Source: Candidatus Dadabacteria bacterium
GTDB taxonomy: Bacteria; Desulfobacterota_D; UBA1144; Nemesobacterales; Nemesobacteraceae
Assembly (NCBI GenBank): GCA_951812945.1
Contig: CATOTB010000001.1
Location: forward strand, 862,198 to 926,197
Direction: 5' to 3'
Length of the DNA: 64,000 nt
The notes below the pieces were generated by a model. That model ran no database searches. It saw nothing but the letters and a program-made list of their open reading frames with translations, and was not told where the DNA came from. This document shows, one piece after another, positions 52,832 through 61,515 of the stretch (its first letter is position 1; each line of letters starts with the position of its first letter). A program made the translations under genes and the position numbers.

Positions 52832-54193
52832 TTATTCGTAAAGAGTGAAATAGTAGCCCACGTTGATGTTAAACCGCTTGTGCCACCTGTTGTTTCCGCT
52901 GGCGCCGAAGTCGTTGAGTTCATAGATGTTGCCGTAGTTGTCTCCATCGCCGCCGACGAAGTAGTTGCCGTCTGAGATCGCAAAGTCCGTGTTGATATAC
53001 AGTTTGGCCCAGTACCAAAGAGCGCCGAAAACCCAAAGGGTGCTGTCGTTGAGATCACCTCTGTTCTTAAGGATGGAACTCCACTCGATGTAGGGCGTGA
53101 CGCTGTCAAGCCACGAGATGTTCGAGGTGTTTATGCCGTTGTATCGAAGGGAAACGGCTGGTATCCACGCCTCAGACGCCACGGGCCAGGCGAAGTTATA
53201 TGCTCCCATCGGGATAAGGTCGCCGGTTCCCCAGGGAGTATCGTCCGTGATGTCGTACTTGTAGTAAGACACCTGGGAAAAAAGCGTGAAATCCCGAAGC
53301 GGGGTCACCGCGTGGGCGGAGACGGCTAGGTGGTCGGCGCCGGAGTCGTCCACGTTCGTCCCCTCAAGCCTGCCGTACTGAAAGGATGTTCCAATATCTC
53401 CGATGCTTTCGGTTGAGTAGATGAGGCGCAGGTTGAACTGGTGTTTCTCCTCAAAGCCGTTTTCCCCGTAGTCGGTAACATCCCCTTCCGACGTGGCTCC
53501 GCTGTTCCACTTCACAGGATCGTAACTGTACCGGGAGCTGTCGCGGCTGCTTCCGTCCCAGTGTCCTTCATCCTCAAGATAGTAGGCCAAGTCAACCGTC
53601 AGGTCACCGAAGGGTTTTGTCCACCTGACCCCAAGGTCCATGTCGTCGGCAAGCCCGACGTAGAAATGCTGGTCGAAGAACCAGCTGCTGGAGACGCCGT
53701 AGGGTCCCGGTCCGAAAGGAACGCGGACGATGCCCGCCTTTAGGGTGCCGTAATTGTCCGACCTGTATCCAAGCCACGCCGTGTGCATCATGCTGTAGTC
53801 GTCGTAATACCGGTATTCGGCTCTGCCGATAATGTTGCCGTAGTCGAGATCGGCGTTAAGGCGTAAGAGTTCAAAGCCTGAGTCTCCAATGTTATCGCCC
53901 CTGCGGTCGGAGTAATCGCCGTAGGCGTGGTTCGCCCGCATGGCGCCGCCGATTCTGATCGGGCTTTTTTTCGGTTCTGCCGGCTTGAGGGAGGCTATTT
54001 GCGACTCTGACTCTGCAAGCTTTTCACGGGCTTCCTTCAACTCCTGCTCCAGATATTCGATACGTTGCCTCAAAGCCTCGTTCTCATCGGGTGCCTCTCC
54101 GGCAACCGCAAGCGGAGAAGCGAACAGCAGAATTAGAATGCTTAAAACCAGATTATACATATATCGTTCCGTCACCCATGTTGCTTTCGTCAT
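52832..54193 (-). CDS. Outer-membrane porin with N-terminal coiled coil (DcaP/OprO-like)
   Basis: 453 residues from ATG 54193 with AGGAGG upstream. A signal peptide (LVLSILILLFASPLAVAGE) is followed by a heptad stretch (ENEALRQRIEYLEQELKEAREKLAES split over about 37-62). Then come about 16 beta-barrel strands (GGAMRANHAYGDYSDR, YVGLADDMDLGVRW) and a terminal FNINVGYYFTLYE ending in a near-C-terminal aromatic. It probably brings solutes to the two downstream BCCT carriers (inference from same strand and order). No lipobox. Confidence 0.82.
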   Translation of the reverse strand: MTKATWVTERYMYNLVLSILILLFASPLAVAGEAPDENEALRQRIEYLEQELKEAREKLAESESQIASLKPAEPKKSPIRIGGAMRANHAYGDYSDRRGDNIGDSGFELLRLNADLDYGNIIGRAEYRYYDDYSMMHTAWLGYRSDNYGTLKAGIVRVPFGPGPYGVSSSWFFDQHFYVGLADDMDLGVRWTKPFGDLTVDLAYYLEDEGHWDGSSRDSSRYSYDPVKWNSGATSEGDVTDYGENGFEEKHQFNLRLIYSTESIGDIGTSFQYGRLEGTNVDDSGADHLAVSAHAVTPLRDFTLFSQVSYYKYDITDDTPWGTGDLIPMGAYNFAWPVASEAWIPAVSLRYNGINTSNISWLDSVTPYIEWSSILKNRGDLNDSTLWVFGALWYWAKLYINTDFAISDGNYFVGGDGDNYGNIYELNDFGASGNNRWHKRFNINVGYYFTLYE

Positions 54194-54523
54194 TCTAAAA
54201 CCTCCTTCTTATGCTCATTCTCTCATAATACTAAAGAACCGTTGTTATATCAATCGATTTTTTAACAAATCATATCAGGCTGTGAAGTTATTCTGGAACA
54301 TCTTATTGTTTTTATTTGACGGGGAACCGAAATTCATGGAACCGATAGACGCAACTACGGGGGATGTGATCAGGTCATTTCTGTCGAGAATCCTGAGCCT
54401 AGGAAACCCACTGAGAAAAAGAAGAAAGACCAATCTCCACCCCTTAAGGCTGGCCAGCATTGAATGTAATCCCCCCTTAAGTATTTATAGAATAATTCAT
54501 CTTTTCTGTGTTACACTGCTAAT
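54194..54523. other. Gene-free interval between porin and cupin 2
   Basis: 330 bp, AT-rich, upstream of both divergent genes. It should hold the promoters of both. No strong consensus promoter, dyad or terminator stands out, and a 61-codon frame inside has no ribosome site. Confidence 0.6.
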
Positions 54524-54877
54524 ATGTGTGTAAAAAAGGTTAAAGACGTAGAAAGCACGATTATCGGAGCAGGGCAGGGCACTTCAAGGCAGATTCTTAT
54601 CAGTCCGGAGCAAGGTCCGAATTTTGCGATGAGAAAATTCGTTATGCAGCCTGGAGGCGATATCCCCGCTCATACCAACGCCGTTGAGCATGAGCAGTAT
54701 GTGCTTGGCGGAAAGGCGCGGATTGGAATCGGAGACGAAGTATATGACGTCGAGAAGGATGACGTAGTCTTTATTCCTGCCGGGATCCCCCACTGGTATG
54801 AAGTTGAGGGTGACGAGCCTTTTGAGTTTTTGTGTCTTGTGCCGAATCTTGAAGACAAGATAGAACTTATAAAATAA
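54524..54877 (+). CDS. Cupin-domain protein, copy 2
   Basis: 117 residues, colinear with the protein at 49197. Shared stretches are NFAMRK, AHTNAVEHEQYVLGG (copy 1: AHTSGAEHEQYVLGG), DVVFIPAG and PHWYE. The same unusual His pattern (HTN in place of HxH) occurs. It is intact and likely an old duplication. It lies divergent from the porin. The pair brackets the BCCT/porin genes, which suggests a role in use of the imported compound, but no activity is proved. Confidence 0.85.
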   Translation: MCVKKVKDVESTIIGAGQGTSRQILISPEQGPNFAMRKFVMQPGGDIPAHTNAVEHEQYVLGGKARIGIGDEVYDVEKDDVVFIPAGIPHWYEVEGDEPFEFLCLVPNLEDKIELIK

Positions 54878-54900
54878 TTGTGCCTGGGACCAGCTGAATC

Positions 54901-54992
54901 TGGCGGAGAGAGTGGGATTCGAACCCACGAGGGAGCGTAAACCCCCTACACGCTTTCCAGGCGTGCACCTTCGGCCACTCGGTCATCTCTCC
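54901..54992 (-). tRNA. tRNA-Ser (anticodon GGA)
   Basis: Minus-strand class II tRNA with acceptor GGAGAGA/TCTCTCC, anticodon stem CACGC/GCGTG with loop CTGGAAA (anticodon GGA), a long variable arm (AGGGGGTTTACGCTCCCT), T-arm GGTTCGAATCC and encoded CCA. Confidence 0.95.
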
Positions 54993-55118
54993 CCATGTTT
55001 GTCGTTATAATTACACTCCGCGGATTATTCTTTCGGGAGTTTTATAAACAATATTCCTACAGTTTGTGAAAAACCCTCTCTAGTTTAACAAGAGAATCGG
55101 GTTTATTAAAATATCAAA

Positions 55119-55655
55119 ATGCCGAAAAAATGGAAGCTTCAGAAAAGCACTGAACTTAACGACTACAGAATCTTCTCGACGAAAAAGAAAAGCAGCGTCT
55201 CGCCCAAAGACGGCGCCGTCCACGACTTCTACGTAATGGACGCTCCCGACTGGGTTAACATCATCGCCGTCACGCCCGCAGGTGAAATTGTCCTGATAAA
55301 GCAGTTTCGCCACGGCACCGGGGAAATCACCCTTGAGATTCCGGGCGGAATGGTCGATCCGGGGGAAAGCCCCGCTCAGTGTGCGCACAGGGAACTTCTT
55401 GAAGAAACAGGATTTACTTCCTCTCGGTGGGAGCAAATAGGATACGTCAGGCCGAACCCGGCCTTTATGTCGAATTCCTGTTTTACCTTCCTGGCATCCG
55501 GGTGCGAGCGGACCTCGGAACCGTCTTTTGACGCCACCGAAGACATAGAAACCCTGCTTGTCGCCCCGCAGGAAATAAAACGGTACATAAGGGAAGGGAC
55601 CATAGACCACTGCATAGTGATAGCGGCGTTCGGGTTTTACTTTCTCGGGGAGTGA
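55119..55655 (+). CDS. Nudix hydrolase, ADP-ribose pyrophosphatase-like
   Basis: 178 residues. The Nudix box is complete: G(5)E(7)REUxEExGU as GGMVDPGESPAQCAHRELLEETGF, preceded by EITLEIPG. Proteins of this shape hydrolyse ADP-ribose or related nucleoside diphosphate compounds. The start is ATG 55119; the N-terminal KKWKLQKSTELND is typical. It stands alone between tRNA-Ser and tRNA-Leu. Confidence 0.9.
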   Translation: MPKKWKLQKSTELNDYRIFSTKKKSSVSPKDGAVHDFYVMDAPDWVNIIAVTPAGEIVLIKQFRHGTGEITLEIPGGMVDPGESPAQCAHRELLEETGFTSSRWEQIGYVRPNPAFMSNSCFTFLASGCERTSEPSFDATEDIETLLVAPQEIKRYIREGTIDHCIVIAAFGFYFLGE

Positions 55656-55705
55656 TCCTGTTGATTTCTCCGGGTTTAGCGAGAATAATAGTCCCCTATC
55701 TTAGA

Positions 55706-55789
55706 GGGCGGGTGGCGGAATAGGTAGACGCGACGGCCTCAAAAGCCGTTGGGCTTCGGCCCGTGAGGGTTCGATTCCCTCTCCGCCCA
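55706..55789 (+). tRNA. tRNA-Leu (anticodon CAA)
   Basis: Class II tRNA: acceptor GGGCGGG/TCCGCCC, anticodon stem ACGGC/GCCGT with loop CTCAAAA (anticodon CAA), variable arm TGGGCTTCGGCCCGT and T-arm GGTTCGATTCC. Unlike the other three tRNAs here it has no encoded CCA (it ends ...CGCCCA then GAAAA), so the CCA must be added by enzyme. Confidence 0.93.
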
Positions 55790-55830
55790 GAAAAAAGCGT
55801 CCGCTTTCCTTTCCCTAAAACTTCTGATCC

Positions 55831-56979
55831 TCAGTATCTGGCCATATCCGAGTCGTACTTCTCAGCCCACTCGTCTATGCCGCCTTTCAGGTTTTTAACC
55901 TTGCTGAAACCCTGCTCGGCGAGGAAAGTCGCAGCTTTCATGCTTCTTCCCCCATGGTGGCAGTGAATGACTATATTGTCCTTCGGGTCAAGTTCGTCCG
56001 TTCTGTCCTTGAGTTCACCGAGAGGAATAAGCCTCGAACCCTCGATGTTGCATATTTCGTACTCATGGGGCTCTCTGACGTCGATCAGGACGATGTCGGC
56101 CTTGTCCTCTTTAATACTGCTGAATTCCTCAACGGTTATCTCTTCGACCTTGGGTTTTTCCTCTTCGACCTCTTCGCCTCTCCCGATGCCGCAGAACTCC
56201 TGATAGTCTATGAGCTCCGTTACGGTTGCGTTCTCGCTGCAGACGGGGCAGTCGGGATCTTTTCTCAGCTTGAGTATCCTCGGCTCCATGTTGAGAATGT
56301 CAATGAAGAGAAGTCTTCCTATAAGCGGCGTTCCCTCGCCGATTATAAGCTTTACGACCTCTGATGCCTGCATGGTCCCCACAACTCCCGGCAGTATTCC
56401 CAGCACTCCTCCTTCGGCGCAGCTCGGCACCAGTCCCGGGGGAGGGGGCTCTGGATAGAGACACCTGTAGCAGGGGCCTCTTTTCGCGTCGAACACGCTT
56501 ACCTGACCCTCGAACCTGAATATGCTTCCGTAGACATTCGGGATTCCGAGGAAAACGCAGGCGTCGTTTGTAAGATACCTCGTGGCGAAATTGTCCGTTC
56601 CGTCAACGACCACGTCGTAATCTTTCATGATCTCCATGGCGTTGTCCGAACTCAGCATCTCGTTATAGGTAACGATATTCGTATCGGAGTTAAGCTCCAG
56701 AAGACGGTCTCTCGCGGATTCCACCTTGGGCGTGCCCACGGTTTTTTCGCTGTGGATCACCTGCCTTTGCAGGTTGCTGAAATCCACCACGTCAAAATCC
56801 AGTATTCCTAAAGTACCGACTCCCGCAGCCGCAAGGTAGAGGGCAAGCGGAGACCCGAGCCCTCCGGCTCCGATACAGAGGACCCTCGAGTTTTTGAGTT
56901 TCTTCTGTCCCTCAATGCCGACTTCGGGCATTATGAGGTGCCTGCTGTACCGTGTTATCTCCTGATTGCTCAAGTCCAT
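55831..56979 (-). CDS. MoeB/MoeZ-type adenylyltransferase-sulfurtransferase with rhodanese domain
   Basis: 382 residues. A ThiF/MoeB N-domain (about 1-245) has the ATP site GAGGLGSPLALYLAAAGVG, and CPVC plus CYRC form a zinc site. The rhodanese domain (about 285-375) has its active-site cysteine in CHHGGRS. It adenylates and thiolates a ubiquitin-like carrier such as MoaD or ThiS; MOCS3/MoeZ-like proteins share this layout. Complete. Confidence 0.92.
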   Translation of the reverse strand: MDLSNQEITRYSRHLIMPEVGIEGQKKLKNSRVLCIGAGGLGSPLALYLAAAGVGTLGILDFDVVDFSNLQRQVIHSEKTVGTPKVESARDRLLELNSDTNIVTYNEMLSSDNAMEIMKDYDVVVDGTDNFATRYLTNDACVFLGIPNVYGSIFRFEGQVSVFDAKRGPCYRCLYPEPPPPGLVPSCAEGGVLGILPGVVGTMQASEVVKLIIGEGTPLIGRLLFIDILNMEPRILKLRKDPDCPVCSENATVTELIDYQEFCGIGRGEEVEEEKPKVEEITVEEFSSIKEDKADIVLIDVREPHEYEICNIEGSRLIPLGELKDRTDELDPKDNIVIHCHHGGRSMKAATFLAEQGFSKVKNLKGGIDEWAEKYDSDMARY

Positions 56980-57145
56980 TTTAGATGCCCTTCCTTGCGA
57001 ATGTGGAATTTATAGGCTCCGTAAAATATTCAAACAGTAAATTAGTACATGATTTGAATATTTTCAAACCGCAGACGCAACTATCCCGTCAGTTGAGAAA
57101 CAGAGAATTTTCCTGGGAACCCGAAATAAACGGATTCAGAGTTCC

Positions 57146-57349
57146 TCAGGAAGTCTTCATAACGTTGGTTGCGGTGGGACCTTTCTTACCTTGGATAATC
57201 TCAAAGCTTACTTCGTCACCTTCATTGAGGCTCTTGTAACCCTCGCCCTCAATAGCGGTGTAATGAACAAAAACATCATCCTGTACATCGTTGGAAGTGA
57301 TAAATCCATAGCCTTTGGAGCTATTAAACCATTTTACAGTTCCCTGCAT
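57146..57349 (-). CDS. Cold-shock protein
   Basis: 67 residues, a single cold-shock domain. RNA-binding motifs are KGYGFIT (RNP1) and VFVHYTAI (RNP2). Binds single-stranded RNA or DNA. It stands alone, with a leader region up to 57546 shared with the divergent gene. Confidence 0.95.
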   Translation of the reverse strand: MQGTVKWFNSSKGYGFITSNDVQDDVFVHYTAIEGEGYKSLNEGDEVSFEIIQGKKGPTATNVMKTS

Positions 57350-57546
57350 AATAATATTTACCTCTAAAAATTAAGATTTGCGGGATTATTCCACAGTAAA
57401 GTAGTTTTGTCAAACAGATTTTTTATCCGCCCCAAAAGAAAATTCCCGGCGCGGTGAAAAAGAGTAGTGGTTCTCGGAGTTTTTCGCAGTATAATTAGTG
57501 AATCTTAAATCCGCGGAAAGCGGATTCTTACGCAGGAACAAATCAA

Positions 57547-58101
57547 ATGGAAGAGAAAAAAAGAAAAACAATCTACATTTTTTGCATAGTGGTATGTTTG
57601 CTCGGAGGGGGCCTTTTCTTTTATAACGTCGCGAAAAGCTTCAGCGGGCTCGGGTCAACGCTTAGCGAACATGCCTTTCCCGGAAGCCACTCCACCTGGC
57701 TTGAAGAGAAGGGGCTTTATTCGATCTACCACCAGTATGAGAGTCTCTCCGATGGGGAAAAGACAAGCGGTGAAACCGTCAAAGAGGACTCGATAGTCGT
57801 TTACCTGAGAAAAGCCGAGGGCGAAGAGAACGTGGAACTCAAGGTGCCCGATTCAAAGAAAAGATACAGCTACATGGGAAAAAAGGGAGTCAAGATTTTC
57901 GAGTTCGAAAACCCCGGGCCGGCGGGTTACGTGATCGAGTCTTTCTCAAGCGTTCCCTCGCAGGATGCCTCCTACACCCTGGTCCTTGAGCACGGATTCG
58001 AGATAACCAGGCTTAAGGGAATACTCGTCTCCCAGGCGTTTTTGCTTGTCCCGATCCTTTTCGCGATAATACTTTTCATGCGCACCTACATAAGGAGCTG
58101 A
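57547..58101 (+). CDS. Unknown protein anchored by N- and C-terminal membrane helices
   Basis: 184 residues. The N-terminal helix is about 8-28 (TIYIFCIVVCLLGGGLFFY). A polar extracytoplasmic domain (about 35-150) holds TWLEEKGLYSIYHQYES. A C-terminal helix is about 158-178, ending IRS. No signature recognised. It overlaps no gene and is followed after 9 bp by the exonuclease gene. Confidence 0.6.
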   Translation: MEEKKRKTIYIFCIVVCLLGGGLFFYNVAKSFSGLGSTLSEHAFPGSHSTWLEEKGLYSIYHQYESLSDGEKTSGETVKEDSIVVYLRKAEGEENVELKVPDSKKRYSYMGKKGVKIFEFENPGPAGYVIESFSSVPSQDASYTLVLEHGFEITRLKGILVSQAFLLVPILFAIILFMRTYIRS

Positions 58102-58110
58102 CCGCGGCAG

Positions 58111-58971
58111 ATGTTCAGAGACGTAAAATCCCGGGTTCTCGCTTTCGATATAGAGTGGGTTCCCGACCCCGAATCGGGAAAGGCCGCGTACGGGCTTCCA
58201 GAGGATATGTCCGACCGTGAAGTGATCGAGGCCATGTGGAAGGAGGGCGGGGCGAGCGAGGAAGAACCCATGCCGTTTCTAAAGACGGTTCTCTCCAAGA
58301 TAGTGTCGATCTCGATGGTTTTCCGTGAGTCCCGGGGGGACGGAACTACGGCGAGACTCAAGCTTCACTCAATCCCGTCAATCCCGACTTCCGGCGAGGA
58401 CTGCTCCGAGAGAAGAATCGTAGAAGACTTTTTCAAGATTCTCGATAAGCACCGTCCGCAGCTTGTGGGATACAACTCCTCGGGTTCTGACATACCGATT
58501 CTGGCCCAGAGAATGATCAAGCACGGACTCCGGGGCGGGTTTTTTACGGACAGGCCCAACAGGCCATGGGAAGGAGCCGATTTTTTCGCCCGCGGAAGCG
58601 ACTGGAACGTAGACCTCATGCGGTGCGTAAGCGCGTGGGGGAAGGGCACGCCTTCTCTTCACGAGATATCGGTTGTGAGCGGAATTCCGGGGAAAATGGA
58701 TGGCGTTGACGGAAAGCAGGTTGCCCCGATGTGGCTTGAAGGCAGACTTGACGAGATAGTTGCCTATAACGAGTGCGACGCGCTTACAACCTACCTTCTG
58801 TGGCTCAGGATGGCCCACTCGATCGGACACTTCGATTCAGACCAGTACGCAGCGGAGCAGCGGCTGCTTAGCGACATGATAAAAAAAGAGTCAGAAGATC
58901 CCCAGAGGAACCATCTCACTGCTTACCTCTCAAAGTGGGAGAGCCTGAGCGGGGTAGCGGAGGATGAGTGA
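58111..58971 (+). CDS. Predicted 3'-5' exonuclease of the PolB-like (PF10108) family
   Basis: 286 residues of the DNA polymerase B-like exonuclease group. Catalytic acids are visible in LAFDIEWVPD (Asp, Glu), VGYNSSGSDIPIL and VAYNECDALTTYLLW. No polymerase domain follows. The gene ends overlapping trhO by 8 bp, so the two are translated together. Confidence 0.85.
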   Translation: MFRDVKSRVLAFDIEWVPDPESGKAAYGLPEDMSDREVIEAMWKEGGASEEEPMPFLKTVLSKIVSISMVFRESRGDGTTARLKLHSIPSIPTSGEDCSERRIVEDFFKILDKHRPQLVGYNSSGSDIPILAQRMIKHGLRGGFFTDRPNRPWEGADFFARGSDWNVDLMRCVSAWGKGTPSLHEISVVSGIPGKMDGVDGKQVAPMWLEGRLDEIVAYNECDALTTYLLWLRMAHSIGHFDSDQYAAEQRLLSDMIKKESEDPQRNHLTAYLSKWESLSGVAEDE

Positions 58972-59926
58972 GTGCCCTGACAGTTACGGCATCGCCGTCG
59001 TTTCCTTCTACAAGTTCGTTGATCTTGACGGCCTCCCTGAAATAAAAGTCTCCCTGCTTTCGCTCTGCGGGGAAAACGGGGTAAACGGCACTTTTATTCT
59101 CGCCCCTGAGGGAATAAACGCCACGGTGGCTGGTCCGCGGCAAGGCATAGAACGGCTTGTCACGTATCTTGAGAGCGATCCCAGGCTCTCGGGCGCACAC
59201 TACAAGCTCAGTTATAACGAGAAAAGCCCCTTTCACAGGCTGAAGGTTAAATTCAAAAAAGAGATGGTCCCGATGGGTGTAAGTGGAATAAAGCCGCAGC
59301 GGCTTTCCGGGGAGCGCGTTCCGCCCGAGCAGTGGAACGAGCTTATAAGCCGTCCCGACGTTTTGCTTATAGACACGAGAAACGATTACGAGAACCGCGT
59401 CGGGACTTTCAGGGGGGCCGTGAATCCCGAGACCGACCATTTCAGGGAGTTCCCAGAGTACGTGAGGGAAAACCTCGATCCCGCGGAGCACAAGGAGATA
59501 GCGATGTTCTGCACGGGCGGAATAAGATGCGAGAAAGCGACCTCGTATCTTCTTGAGCGGGGATTTAAGCGCGTGTATCAGCTGGAAGGAGGGGTGCTTT
59601 CCTACCTTGAGCGGGTCTCCCGCGAGAAGAGCCTCTGGGAAGGGGAGTGTTTTGTATTTGACGACCGCACCTCTGTCGGCCACGGTCTTTCCAGGGGAAC
59701 CTGGAGCACGTGCAGGAACTGCAGGGCTCCGGTATCTCCGGAGGACAGGCAATCCGAGGGGTTCCGGGAGGGAGTATCATGTCCCCGCTGCCACACAAGG
59801 CTTACTCCGGAGAGGATTTCATCGCTTGAGGAAAGACAGAAGCAGATGAGGCTTGCCCGGGAGAGAAACCGAAAACATCTCGGGGCCGTAATAAAAAGAG
59901 GGAGCGCGAAACAGGCGCGGGGATAA
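58964..59926 (+). CDS. trhO: tRNA uridine(34) hydroxylase TrhO (YceA-type)
   Basis: 320 residues: an N-terminal acylphosphatase-like part with APEGINATVAG, a rhodanese domain with catalytic CTGGIRCEKA, and a C-terminal zinc part (CRNC...CPRCH). Makes 5-hydroxyuridine at the wobble base of tRNAs without prephenate. ATG 58964 overlaps the previous gene. It ends 2 bp from the convergent cimA. Confidence 0.92.
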   Translation: MSECPDSYGIAVVSFYKFVDLDGLPEIKVSLLSLCGENGVNGTFILAPEGINATVAGPRQGIERLVTYLESDPRLSGAHYKLSYNEKSPFHRLKVKFKKEMVPMGVSGIKPQRLSGERVPPEQWNELISRPDVLLIDTRNDYENRVGTFRGAVNPETDHFREFPEYVRENLDPAEHKEIAMFCTGGIRCEKATSYLLERGFKRVYQLEGGVLSYLERVSREKSLWEGECFVFDDRTSVGHGLSRGTWSTCRNCRAPVSPEDRQSEGFREGVSCPRCHTRLTPERISSLEERQKQMRLARERNRKHLGAVIKRGSAKQARG

Positions 59927-59928
59927 TC

Positions 59929-61515
59929 TCAGGCGTCAAGCTCGTCTTTTAAGATCTTGTAGTCTATGCTGTCGACAAGGGCCTTCCAGCTTGCCTCCAC
60001 TATGTTGTCCGAAACTCCCACGGTGCTCCAGGTCTTCTTCCCGTCTCCCGATTCGACAAGCACCCTGACCACGGAATCGGTGCCGCCCGACCTTGACACT
60101 ACCCTTACCCTGTAATCGAGCAGTCGCAGGGTTTTAAGTCCCGGGAAGAATTTCTCAAGCGATTTCCGAAGCGCCCCGTCTATCGCGTTTACGGGACCGT
60201 TTCCCCTTGCCACGGTGTATTCCGTGACGCCGTTTACCTGAACCTCGGCGGTCGCTTCGGAGAGAGGCTCTTCATCTCCTTCCCTCTTTTCGACCAGGGT
60301 CCGGGTGTTTTTCAGATAAAACCGCTTTTTATAAGTTCCGAGGGTTTTTCTTACCAGCAGTTCAAAGGACGCGTCAGCTCCTTCGAATTCATAACCTTGG
60401 TTCTCGAGGATCTTGAGTTCGTTCAGTATTTCGAGGATTCTTTCGTCCTTGGGGTCTATGTCCACTCCCAGTTCCTGGGCCTTGTAGGCTATGTTTGCCC
60501 GGCCGGAGAGGTCCGAGATCAGTACCCGCCTTCTGTTGCCGACGCTCTGGGGCTCTACGTGCTCGTAGGTATCGGAATTCTTCATGACGGCGCTTACGTG
60601 AATTCCCCCCTTGTGCGCGAAGGCACTCTCGCCGACAAACGCCTGCTTTTTAAGAGGGGGAAGGTTGGTAAGTTCGTGAATGAAGTGGGAGGTGGAATAG
60701 AGTTTTTTCAGGTTTCGCTTGGAAAGGGACTTCATCCCGAGCTTTAAGGCGATATTGGGTATTATGGCGCAGAGGTTGGCGTTTCCGCACCGCTCCCCGT
60801 AGCCGTTCATGGTCCCCTGGACCTGGGATGCTCCCTCCCTTACCGCGTAAAGAGTGTTCGCGACCCCGACTTCACTGTCATTATGGGTGTGTATTCCGAG
60901 GCTCGGGTTATCGAACATGCTGTTGACCTCCCTTATGGCGCCCTCGACGTCCCACGGCATGGAGCCGCCGTTTGTGTCGCATAAAACGACCGTGTCGACT
61001 CCCGCTTCGTAGGCGGTCTTGAGAACTTTCGCGGAATACTCGGAGTTTCTCTTCCAGCCGTCAAAAAAATGTTCGGCGTCAAAGAACACCTTGTCAACGT
61101 GGCGCTTTAGGTACTCAATGGAGTCGTGCACAAGCTCGAGGTTTTCCCCAAGCTCTATCTTTAGGGCTTCGGTTACCTGAAAGTCCCAGCTTTTCCCGAC
61201 GATCGTGACAACAGGGGTTTCGGCCTCTAAAAGCGCCTGGATGCTTGCATCCTCCTCGCAGTTTTTCCTGGCGCGTCTTGTGCTTCCGAAAGCTGCAACG
61301 CTAGCGTTTTTAAGCCCAAGTTTCTTCGCTTCTTCGAAGTACCCCTTGTCCCTTTCGTTGGAACCCGGCCATCCGCCCTCTATGTAATGCACCCCTAGGT
61401 CGTCCAGCTTTCGGGTTATCCGGATCTTGTCGTGTATGGAAAACGATATGTTTTCCCCCTGGGTTCCGTCACGCAGGGTCACGTCGTATATTTCAACGGT
61501 TTTCGAGTTACTCAT
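59929..61515 (-). CDS. cimA: (R)-citramalate synthase
   Basis: 528 residues from ATG 61515; a TTG start 12 bases upstream would overlap lysC further. HMGL-like barrel with EIYDVTLRDGTQGENISFS, IEGGWPGSN, GERCGNANL, GIHTHNDS, and the C-terminal LeuA-allosteric domain. EIYDVTLRDGTQ plus GGWPGSNERD is the citramalate-synthase form rather than leuA. Converts acetyl-CoA and pyruvate to citramalate for isoleucine. It overlaps lysC by 8 bp. Confidence 0.92.
   Translation of the reverse strand: MSNSKTVEIYDVTLRDGTQGENISFSIHDKIRITRKLDDLGVHYIEGGWPGSNERDKGYFEEAKKLGLKNASVAAFGSTRRARKNCEEDASIQALLEAETPVVTIVGKSWDFQVTEALKIELGENLELVHDSIEYLKRHVDKVFFDAEHFFDGWKRNSEYSAKVLKTAYEAGVDTVVLCDTNGGSMPWDVEGAIREVNSMFDNPSLGIHTHNDSEVGVANTLYAVREGASQVQGTMNGYGERCGNANLCAIIPNIALKLGMKSLSKRNLKKLYSTSHFIHELTNLPPLKKQAFVGESAFAHKGGIHVSAVMKNSDTYEHVEPQSVGNRRRVLISDLSGRANIAYKAQELGVDIDPKDERILEILNELKILENQGYEFEGADASFELLVRKTLGTYKKRFYLKNTRTLVEKREGDEEPLSEATAEVQVNGVTEYTVARGNGPVNAIDGALRKSLEKFFPGLKTLRLLDYRVRVVSRSGGTDSVVRVLVESGDGKKTWSTVGVSDNIVEASWKALVDSIDYKILKDELDA

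Noticed and set aside
54275-54460. 61-codon frame between porin and cupin 2
   Set aside because: No ribosome site and no similarity that I recognise; the interval is better read as regulatory.
58916-59752. Long open frame antisense to trhO
   Set aside because: Shadow of a GC-biased gene; trhO has complete motifs and the antisense frame has none.
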